In this document: positions 1-6,797 of the stretch, in pieces | Numbering within the stretch: the stretch's first letter is position 1 | Layout: each line of letters begins with the position of its first letter | From: JAWLCQ01 sp041687095 | GTDB lineage: Bacteria > Planctomycetota > Phycisphaerae > SM23-33 | Reading direction: 5' to 3' | Length of the DNA: 22,483 nt | Assembly: GCA_041687095.1 (NCBI GenBank) | Contig: JAWLCQ010000067.1 | Coordinates: forward strand, 1 to 22,483 | Notes under the pieces: generated by a model | The model's database searches: none | Seen by the model: the letters and a program-made list of their open reading frames with translations, nothing else | What the model was told of the DNA's origin: nothing | Position numbers and translations under genes: made by a program

Positions 1-92
1 GCGAATCCATGCCCACAGGAGCCGGATGCGGTAGTCCCGCACGTCCGGATCTGAGGGGGCCGGGGGCGGGCAACCGCCCTCGGCTACCCGAT

Positions 93-150
93 CGCTGCGA
101 TCCGCAAACCACGGCACCCGCCTTAAAGCTGAGAGCTGATAGCTCTCGCT
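93..150. repeat. Composite repeat, copy 1 (core half plus heptad arm)
   Basis: Positions 93-117 match the right half of the palindromic core found at 2242-2278 (opposite orientation) and 13148-13182: CCGCAAACCACGGC is shared with the copy at 13148, and CCACGGCACCC with the one at 2242. A short spacer follows, then a 7-bp-phased arm at about 126-147 (GCTGAGA, GCTGATA, GCTCTCG). Core, spacer and arm occur in the same order and orientation as in the reversed element at 2174-2334, so this looks like a truncated copy. It lies immediately downstream of the methyltransferase gene that ends at 150. Confidence 0.6.
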
Positions 151-722
151 CACTTCTCGCAGCGGTACACGAACGCCGGGGGCAGGTTCCGCCAGACCAC
201 GGGCGAGCGGGTGACGCGGGCGAAGTGCTGGCGGAGCTTGTGCTTGAACCGCTTCCCGGCCGGGAGGAGCAGGCCCTGGAGGTAGGCGAAGGTGGCGAAG
301 GTTCCCCCGGGGCACAGGACGTCGAGAGTCGCCCCCAGGAGGCGGTCCTGGAGGTCCGCGTCGAAGGCGGCCCAGGGCAGGCCGCTGATGATGCAGTCCG
401 CCCGGTCGGCCCCGGCGGATTGGAGCATGGTGGCGACGTTCTCGACGCAGCCCTCCATCAGGGGGACTCCGGGGAAGCGTTTGCGGAAGCTGTCGGCGAG
501 GGAGGGGTTGCGTTCGATGGCGAGGTAGACGGCCCCGGGGCGGAGGCGGGGAAGGATCTGGGCGGTGAACGCCCCGGTGCCCGGGCCATACTCGATGACG
601 ACCCCGGCCGCCTCCAGCCCCACGCCCGAGACGATCTCCCGTCCGAGGACAGGGGAGCTGGGCGCGACGGCCCCGACGCGGTGGGGTTCGCGGAAGAACT
701 CTCGAAGAAAGTGCCAGTCCAT
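150..722 (-). CDS. Class I SAM methyltransferase, phospholipid N-methyltransferase (PmtA)-like
   Basis: This 190-residue protein is predicted to transfer methyl groups from S-adenosylmethionine. The SAM-binding glycine loop is VIEYGPGTG at residues 42-50, followed by an acidic strand end (AIERN) and a later IISGLPW segment where the catalytic motif is expected. The N-terminus (FLREFFREPHRVGAVAPSS) is typical of the small PmtA/rRNA-dimethylase-like proteins that methylate phosphatidylethanolamine or related lipids, which would place it at the inner face of the membrane. I chose the ATG at 722 because that N-terminal motif starts there. A TTG at 764 would add 14 residues with no family resemblance. 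The Shine-Dalgarno sequence is poor. It is transcribed divergently from the ArsR-type gene, 149 bp away. The methyltransferase fold is clear; the substrate is inferred from family resemblance only. Confidence 0.75.
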   Translation of the reverse strand: MDWHFLREFFREPHRVGAVAPSSPVLGREIVSGVGLEAAGVVIEYGPGTGAFTAQILPRLRPGAVYLAIERNPSLADSFRKRFPGVPLMEGCVENVATMLQSAGADRADCIISGLPWAAFDADLQDRLLGATLDVLCPGGTFATFAYLQGLLLPAGKRFKHKLRQHFARVTRSPVVWRNLPPAFVYRCEK

Positions 723-871
723 TCCGCCATGGTACACAACGGGCCCACGGAGCGGGAAGTGCAAAGGCCGAGCTTAGCGCAGTCGTCACATTTTTGTCCA
801 TGAATGTTTTTTCTTGACTCGACTAACAAAGCACTTGTCAGGGATGGGGCGGGGGGGGTAGGCTGTGGGGC
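723..871. promoter_or_regulatory. AT-rich divergent intergenic region with candidate promoter
   Basis: This 149-bp space separates the divergent methyltransferase and ArsR-type genes. Positions 788-840 are markedly AT-richer than their surroundings and contain TTGACT at 814-819, a good -35 match on the plus strand, but no convincing -10 lies 16-18 bp downstream. TGAC (815-818) and GTCA (837-840) form a weak inverted pair that could be part of a regulator site. ArsR-family repressors commonly bind their own promoter, so this is the natural place for an operator, but none is certain. A run of eight G at about 851-858 precedes the ArsR start. Confidence 0.35.
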
Positions 872-1189
872 ATGAATCGCTTGCGGAAGAATCAACAGGC
901 TGCGGCCAACGACAAGGTGCTGGGAGGCGTCGCACCCGTGTTTCGCGTGCTGGGTCACGTGGACCGGCTGCGGATCGTGAATCTGCTGCTGCAGGGCGAC
1001 CTCTCGGTCGGTGAGGTGGCGGACACGGTGCGCCTCGCCCCCAATGCCGTATCCCAGCACCTGGGCATTCTGGCGGCCCATCGGATCGTGGAGCGGGTCC
1101 GCGATGGCCGCAAAGTCATCTGCCGGATCGCGCATCCGGCGGTGCGGCCCCTGGTGGAGTGCGTGTACCAGCACGCCGGGGATCTGTAG
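872..1189 (+). CDS. ArsR/SmtB-family winged-helix transcriptional regulator
   Basis: This 105-residue protein has the compact ArsR fold. An N-terminal helix (VFRVLGHVDRLRIVNLLL, about 23-40) is followed by the helix-turn-helix SVGEVADTV/APNAVSQHLGIL (about 45-67) and the beta wing IVERVRDGRKVICRI (72-86). The SQHL segment of the recognition helix is characteristic of the family, whose members are usually dimeric repressors released by metals, oxidants or sulfur species. The classical metal-binding ELCVCDL-type Cys pair in the recognition region is absent. The only cysteines are C84 in the wing and C97 in the last helix, so the signal is not evident and may not be arsenic-type metal. The next gene encodes a small Cys-containing membrane protein 65 bp downstream, and a superoxide dismutase follows. 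The Shine-Dalgarno is weak (GGGG before the ATG). Confidence 0.85.
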   Translation: MNRLRKNQQAAANDKVLGGVAPVFRVLGHVDRLRIVNLLLQGDLSVGEVADTVRLAPNAVSQHLGILAAHRIVERVRDGRKVICRIAHPAVRPLVECVYQHAGDL

Positions 1190-1254
1190 CACGGTCCGCG
1201 GGCGTCGTCCTTCCCAACCTGCGTTGTGGCGGACCGCCCGGATGAGGCGCCTCT

Positions 1255-1437
1255 ATGCCGTTGGTTGTCGGAATGCTTCTCGGGGCGGGCCTGGGCGGTC
1301 TGCTCGGGTTTGGGCTCTCGTTTGCTCGCGTCTGCTCCACCACCTCCTGCACCACCCGCCCCAACCGTATCCTCTCCATCCTCGCCGGGGTCATTCTGGG
1401 CCTGTCCGTGGCGTGGTACTTGCTGACGGGGGAATGA
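1255..1437 (+). CDS. Small two-helix membrane protein with CxxxxC motif, DUF6132-like
   Basis: This 60-residue protein has two hydrophobic glycine-rich segments (residues 2-24 and about 38-57). They flank a short polar stretch with C27 and C32 (CSTTSC) and the sequence TTRPNRIL. The layout of GxxxG-rich helix, a Cys-Ser/Thr-x-x-x-Cys-type motif, an N-P/N-x-I stretch and a second helix matches what I recall of the DUF6132 family, often found near rhodanese or other sulfur and redox genes. The biochemical role of that family is not established. The start at 1255 is supported by GAGG at 1244-1247. It may be co-transcribed with the ArsR-type gene. It is real on grounds of membrane pattern, RBS and conserved Cys motif; the function is unknown. 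Confidence 0.7.
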   Translation: MPLVVGMLLGAGLGGLLGFGLSFARVCSTTSCTTRPNRILSILAGVILGLSVAWYLLTGE

Positions 1438-1519
1438 GACCCACCGCGCAGACGCTCCGGCGGTGCGCCTATAGTGGTGTGGGTCCAGAGGCCGTACCCG
1501 CAAGCATGGAGAGGATTGA

Positions 1520-2161
1520 ATGCCGCACACGCTGCCCGCACTGCCATACGCTTACGACGCCCTGGAACCCGTGATCGACGCCCGTACGATGGAGTTGCAC
1601 CATACCCGCCACCACGCCGCCTACCTCGCCACGCTCAACCGCCTGCTGGGGCGGTCGGAGTTCCTCCGCGAGACCCCGCTGGAGGACATCCTGCTCGACA
1701 TCCGCCGCGTGCCCGAGGACATCCGGCAGGACGTGCGGAACTATGGCGGGGCGCACCTCAACCACTGCCTGTTCTGGCGGGTCATGAGCCCCAGTGGCGG
1801 GGGCGAGCCAACGGGCCTGCTGGGCCAGGTCCTCGAGGCGGAGTTCGGCGGGGTGACCCGCTTCCGCGAGCGCTTCTCCGAGGTCGCCATGCGGAGATTC
1901 GGCAGCGGGTGGGCGTGGGCGTGCGTGGACGCCAACGGCTCGCTCGAACTCACCAGCACCCCCAACCAGGACCCCCCGATCATGCTGGGCCTGCGGCCGA
2001 TCCTGGGGCTCGACCTCTGGGAGCATGCCTACTACCTCCAGTACCAGCACCGCCGCATCGACTACGTCCACGCCTGGTGGGACGTGGTGGACTGGGGGCA
2101 CGTGACGGAGCTGTACACGCACGCGATGGAGCTGGTGGCGAGGGCGCGGCATCCGCAGTAG
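1520..2161 (+). CDS. sodA: Superoxide dismutase, Mn-type of the Fe/Mn family
   Basis: This enzyme converts superoxide to hydrogen peroxide and oxygen. All four metal ligands of the Fe/Mn family are visible: H27 (MELHHTRHH), H82 (GGAHLNHCLFW), and D165 and H169 (DLWEHAYY). The Gly-Gly at 76-77 combined with Gln in NQD (149-151) is the arrangement usual for Mn-specific enzymes; Fe enzymes place the Gln in the first region. The 213-residue length is normal and no signal peptide is seen, so it should be cytoplasmic. The C-terminal WWDVVDW motif is typical. A purine-rich Shine-Dalgarno (AGAGGA) precedes the ATG, and TATAGT at 1470-1475 could be a -10, although no good -35 is seen. The convergent DUF362 gene is separated from it by the repeat at 2174-2334. 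Metal preference is predicted from two residues only. Confidence 0.95.
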   Translation: MPHTLPALPYAYDALEPVIDARTMELHHTRHHAAYLATLNRLLGRSEFLRETPLEDILLDIRRVPEDIRQDVRNYGGAHLNHCLFWRVMSPSGGGEPTGLLGQVLEAEFGGVTRFRERFSEVAMRRFGSGWAWACVDANGSLELTSTPNQDPPIMLGLRPILGLDLWEHAYYLQYQHRRIDYVHAWWDVVDWGHVTELYTHAMELVARARHPQ

Positions 2162-2173
2162 GGGGAGCGGGAA

Positions 2174-2334
2174 GCGATCAGCTCTTAGCGATCAGCCATC
2201 AGCGATCAGCGATCAGCTTTCAGCTTGGCCCCTTGCGCTGGGTGCCGTGGCTTGCGGAGCGAAGCGAAGCAACCACGTCCAACGCCGAAAGCTGATGGCT
2301 GATAGCTGATCGCTGATGGCGGAAAGCTGATCGC
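2174..2334. repeat. Composite palindromic element with 51-bp heptad-phased inverted arms
   Basis: The left arm (2174-2224) and right arm (2284-2334) are inverted repeats of 51 bp with 43 matching positions by my alignment. Each arm consists of consecutive 7-bp units of the form AGCNATC (left) or GATNGCT (right). Most mismatches between the arms fall at the variable position of the heptad (arm positions 17, 24, 31, 38). The centre holds a 37-bp core at 2242-2278 with its own inverted ends (GCCGTGG...AACCACG), recurring at 93-117 and 13148-13182. The right arm ends 3 bp before the stop codon of the DUF362 gene. The element fills the space between convergent genes and could fold into a long cruciform or act as a bidirectional terminator. 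It encodes no protein. Confidence 0.8.
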
Positions 2335-2336
2335 TT

Positions 2337-3482
<1,146 letters not shown>

Positions 3483-3486
3483 GGTG

Positions 3487-3519
3487 CTCCTTCATTCTCT
3501 TGGCGTTACTCGCATTATA
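3487..3519 (-). promoter_or_regulatory. RBS and -10 box for the DUF362 gene
   Basis: Read on the minus strand, a perfect TATAAT lies at 3519-3514 and AAGGAG at 3492-3487, four bases before the ATG at 3482. No clear TTGACA-like -35 lies 16-18 bp upstream of the -10, so the promoter call rests on the hexamer and its distance of about 31 bp from the start codon. Confidence 0.45.
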
Positions 3520-3860
3520 CGAAAACGCCCGGCCGACGCCTCGCCAAAACAGCACTGCGGAGGTCGCTCACAGGGCCAGCCCCCCCATCTCCGGTCTTCC
3601 TGGCGTCCAGCCCCTTGGGCGCTAAGGGACTGAGGGGGGCCGGGACCCCCTCGCCCTCGCCGGACGCTGGCTTGCCACCTTGACGGTTGGGGCGACTCCT
3701 TTCGCCTCCGCAGGCAATGGCAGGGCCGCGCCAGTCTTAGCTCTCGCGTGTAAATCGGATTAGATGGTTGTGTGCTCCTGCCGGCCCCGGGCCAGGAGAA
3801 CAGCGGAGAGGAAATGGGAAAAATCTCAAGGATACGAAAGATCTTTGCTGGGCGACCGTG
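3520..3860. other. Intergenic stretch without a recognisable gene
   Basis: The intergenic region between the divergent DUF362 and membrane-protein genes is 546 bp long, and this is the part outside the two promoters. Imperfect hairpins are visible near 3609-3633 (CAGCCCCTT...AAGGGACTG) and 3775-3798 (CTCCTG...CAGGAG). Positions 3735-3850 are locally AT-richer. No reading frame here has protein-like composition together with an RBS. Confidence 0.4.
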
Positions 3861-3889
3861 TTGACTCGCGCGCCAGCGCCCTCTAGGAT
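3861..3889 (+). promoter_or_regulatory. Sigma70-type promoter for the 4029-5777 gene
   Basis: TTGACT (3861-3866) and TAGGAT (3884-3889) are separated by exactly 17 bp on the plus strand, five and four matches to the consensus hexamers. The predicted leader to the TTG start at 4029 is about 135 nt. The element lies in the right place for the only plus-strand gene downstream. Confidence 0.5.
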
Positions 3890-4028
3890 GTCGATTGTCG
3901 TAGGGAGGGCCGTTGGGCACCATGGCGAGGGCACGTCCTGCCGCCTCCCTCCGGGGCCAGCCCGCGGTGCTGTGGGCGGCTGAGTTGGTTGTTGAACACT
4001 CGCCCGCGTACGCAAAGGAGTTGATCGG

Positions 4029-5777
4029 TTGTCCACGGCCGCAGACACGGCTGCACCACAGTGTCAGTCTCTCCCGGGTGATCTTGCGGATTCGCGTCGC
4101 CTTGAGATGCGGCGGGACTGTCGGTGGCTGCAAGCGGTGGGGGTATGGGCGCTGCTGCTGGCGCCGCTGGTGCTGTACGGCTACGTCGTATTCCACTTCT
4201 CCTACAACGTTCCCGTGCAGGACGACTACGCCATGCTGGAGTACCTCGACGCCCACCACGCCGCCGCCGGCGTCGAGGACCAGGTCCGCCTGCTGCTCTC
4301 GCAGCACCTGGAGCACCGCATCGTCCTGACGCGGGGGGCCTTCCTGGGGCAGTGGCGGTTGCTCGGGGAGGTGAACTTCCGCCAGGCGATGCTGTTCGGG
4401 AACGCGGGGATGGTGCTGTGTGTGCTGGTCCTGCTCTACGTAGGGGTGCGGAGGCTGAACCTGCCGCCCCGCTACCTCCTGCCGATCCCCTTCGCCCTGC
4501 TGGCGTTCACGCACCAGGAAAACATGTTCTGGGCGATGGCGTCGATCCAGAACTACTGGGCGTTGCTGCTGGCGGTGGTGTGCGTGGTGTTGCTGTCGGG
4601 CAGGGCGCCGTGGTTGGCGACCCCCGTGGCGGCCGTCGCGATCCTCAGTTCCGGCAGCGGGCTGCCGCTGCTTCCGTTGGGGGTCGGATCCCTGCTGTTT
4701 CGCCGCCGGTGGGTCTCGGCGGCGGTGTTCGCGATGGGGGCGGGCGCGGCGGCGTATGTGTGCCTCGTGGCCTTCGTTCCCGTTCCGGAGCATCCGAAGC
4801 TCTCGGGCGGACCGCTGGATATCGCCCTGCGGGCGGTCCCCTACTTCCTCGCGTTCCTGGGGGGCATCGGGGGCTGGGTTCCCCTCGCCATCGGGATCGG
4901 AACGATCCTGTCGGCTGCTTTGGCGGTCTGCGTGGTTCGTCCGCGGGGGTGCGGGGTGCTGGCGCTGCTGGCGGGGTACGTGCTGCTGACGGCGGGGGCG
5001 GCGAGCGCGGTCCGGGCGGGGTTCGGGGTGGAGCAGGCGTTGTCGTCCCGGTACACGATGTACTCGATCCTGGGGTGCGTGGTCGCGTACCTGTGGGTCG
5101 TGTCCTCGCTTGCGGGGCAGTGGAAAAGGAACGTCGTGGCGGCGATGGCGGTGGCGGGGGCGATGGCGCTCTTCTGCGTCCATGCTTTCCCTTTACTGCG
5201 GAACGACACGTTCTCGATGGCCAGGGCGTACCAGTTGAACACGTTGGCGGCGTGGCAGAGGGGGCGGGCGTTCGAACTCTCCTTCGGGCCGCTGGGGAAC
5301 CGCGAATGGTTCCTGCGGGGCAAGGCGATCCTGGACCGGGCGGCCGAGTTGGGGACGTACGACGGGCCCGATGCGTCGGAGTTGTGCCAGCCCGTGCGCG
5401 TCTCGCTGCCGCCGCCCACCGATAACACGGGCCTGATGTACGCGATCGACTGGTATCCGCGGGTGCGCCTGGCGGGTTGGGCGGTGATTCCGGGGATGCG
5501 GTCGTCAAAGGTCGCCACGTACGTGGTGCTGTCGTCGGAGAGGGGGGCTTGGCGGCTGAACACGTTTCGCCTGCCCCGCCCGGACATCTCGGAGATCCTG
5601 GGCCGTCCGGGCCGGTACGACTGGTCGGGGTTCGACGCGTTCCTGGACAGCTTCCACGTTCCCCCCGGGACGTACGAGATCGGGCTGCTGCTGGTGTCGC
5701 GGCGGCGGACCGCCTACCGCCCGCTGGGGCTGGTGTATACGGTTCCCGATCTTCCGATCAGTGCCGGCGGCAGATGA
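4029..5777 (+). CDS. Polytopic membrane protein with DD...EHR signature, predicted GT-C-like glycosyltransferase
   Basis: This 582-residue protein has about ten hydrophobic segments between residues 36 and 385, followed by a soluble C-terminal domain of nearly 200 residues. After the first membrane helix comes an acidic pair (D65-D66, VPVQDDY) and, 30 residues on, E95-H96-R97 (LEHR). The same arrangement occurs in the protein at 6798-8909. An acidic pair in the first extracytoplasmic loop is typical of GT-C glycosyltransferases using lipid-linked sugars, so a glycan-transfer role in the cytoplasmic membrane is plausible but not shown. The C-terminal part (about 440-580) looks beta-rich (VATYVVLSSERGAWR, YEIGLLLVSRR). 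I prefer the TTG start because AAAGGAG ends eight bases before it; the ATG at 4107 has no comparable site. Its 3' end overlaps the convergent methyltransferase gene by 20 bp. Confidence 0.75.
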   Translation: MSTAADTAAPQCQSLPGDLADSRRLEMRRDCRWLQAVGVWALLLAPLVLYGYVVFHFSYNVPVQDDYAMLEYLDAHHAAAGVEDQVRLLLSQHLEHRIVLTRGAFLGQWRLLGEVNFRQAMLFGNAGMVLCVLVLLYVGVRRLNLPPRYLLPIPFALLAFTHQENMFWAMASIQNYWALLLAVVCVVLLSGRAPWLATPVAAVAILSSGSGLPLLPLGVGSLLFRRRWVSAAVFAMGAGAAAYVCLVAFVPVPEHPKLSGGPLDIALRAVPYFLAFLGGIGGWVPLAIGIGTILSAALAVCVVRPRGCGVLALLAGYVLLTAGAASAVRAGFGVEQALSSRYTMYSILGCVVAYLWVVSSLAGQWKRNVVAAMAVAGAMALFCVHAFPLLRNDTFSMARAYQLNTLAAWQRGRAFELSFGPLGNREWFLRGKAILDRAAELGTYDGPDASELCQPVRVSLPPPTDNTGLMYAIDWYPRVRLAGWAVIPGMRSSKVATYVVLSSERGAWRLNTFRLPRPDISEILGRPGRYDWSGFDAFLDSFHVPPGTYEIGLLLVSRRRTAYRPLGLVYTVPDLPISAGGR

Positions 5778-6666
5778 CGAGGTCCTGGTTGGAGGCGATT
5801 CCTCGCTGGCGGATCTCGATGATCTCGAAGTACTTGGTCCAGTTCTTGTGGATGTACTCCTCGGTGTGCCACGCGGTCTGGTAGAAGTCGGGCAGCCCTT
5901 CGGTTCCCTTCCCGAGGTAGTAGCCGAACCCCTCCGCCTTGAGCTTCTGACGCTCGGGGTGCTCGTCGCCCACCGGGAAGATGTGCTCGCCGTGAACGGT
6001 CAGGAAGAGGGTCCCGCCCTTGCACGTCACGCGATGGAGTTCCTCCAGCCACGCGTACTGCATGTCCTCGGGCAGGTGCGTGAAGACCGAGATCGAGTAC
6101 ACCATGTCGAACTTGCCCGCCTCGAAGTCGAAGGGGGGCAGGTGGTTGTTGACGCTGAACTCTCCGATGCTGGAGAGGTTCTGCCGGCACCACTGGATGG
6201 ACTCGGGATCGATGTCCACCCCGTAGAACTGGCTGTCGTCCTGGAGGAGCCCGTGGAGGTACTTGACCACGCGCCCGCACCCGCACCCGAAGTCGAGGAT
6301 TTGGCGGCGGGAGGGGCGGGGGGCGGTGTAGTGCTGGCGGATCGCGTCATGGAGGTCGTCGGCGATGAGGGTTCCAAGGTGCTCGAAGCCCAGCATGGCC
6401 TCGCTGCCGTGGACGCGTTTTCGCAGGTGGGGGGGCGGGGAGACGACCTTATCAAGTACGCCGCTGCTGAAGACGTTCTCGAGCTTGGCGCGGAACTCGC
6501 CCGACACGCCGGGGCGCCCCTCGTGGTATCCGAAGAGCATGTAGTGCTGGAACCCGCTCTTGACCACCGAGCCCCCCAAGGCTTTGGCGACGTCGGGGTT
6601 GGCCTCCAGGTACTGCGCCTCGTCGAAACCCTCGGACATATCGTTCATGAACGCATTCAGATCCAT
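5758..6666 (-). CDS. NPDV-motif/SAM-dependent methyltransferase fusion protein
   Basis: This 302-residue protein has two parts. Residues 14-54 carry FDEAQYLEANPDV and HYMLFGYHEGRPG, a short motif I recognise from glycan-related and secreted bacterial proteins, where it usually precedes glycosyltransferase or repeat domains. Residues about 85-300 form a class I methyltransferase with LDFGCGCGR at 124-132 as the SAM loop, GVDIDPES as the acidic strand-2 end, and FDMVYSISVFTHL as motif IV. Such methyltransferases often decorate surface sugars. The start at 6666 is chosen because AGGAG lies five bases upstream and the NPDV segment follows directly. The reading frame continues upstream without resemblance to this family. 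It is the third gene in a minus-strand series, but has its own promoter candidate at 6759-6786. Confidence 0.8.
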   Translation of the reverse strand: MDLNAFMNDMSEGFDEAQYLEANPDVAKALGGSVVKSGFQHYMLFGYHEGRPGVSGEFRAKLENVFSSGVLDKVVSPPPHLRKRVHGSEAMLGFEHLGTLIADDLHDAIRQHYTAPRPSRRQILDFGCGCGRVVKYLHGLLQDDSQFYGVDIDPESIQWCRQNLSSIGEFSVNNHLPPFDFEAGKFDMVYSISVFTHLPEDMQYAWLEELHRVTCKGGTLFLTVHGEHIFPVGDEHPERQKLKAEGFGYYLGKGTEGLPDFYQTAWHTEEYIHKNWTKYFEIIEIRQRGIASNQDLVICRRH

Positions 6667-6758
6667 GCCTGCTCCTCGCTGCCGTGAAGAAACCCGTTCG
6701 CGAAGGCTCGAACCGGCCTCGAAGGCCTGCGGGGAGCCGTCCCGAATCCGACTGAGGC

Positions 6759-6786
6759 AGTATACCCCCCCGCGACGACGGGTCAA
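6759..6786 (-). promoter_or_regulatory. Sigma70-type promoter for the NPDV-methyltransferase gene
   Basis: On the minus strand, TTGACC (6786-6781) is followed after 16 bp by TATACT (6764-6759), five of six matches in each box. The -10 lies about 92 bp before the ATG at 6666, inside the 131-bp gap after the upstream membrane-protein gene. The methyltransferase may therefore be transcribed alone as well as by read-through. Confidence 0.6.
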
Positions 6787-6797
6787 GCGCGCAACGC

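Noticed and set aside
2174..2334. CRISPR array
   Set aside because: The units are 7 bp with no unique spacers, and no cas gene is present.
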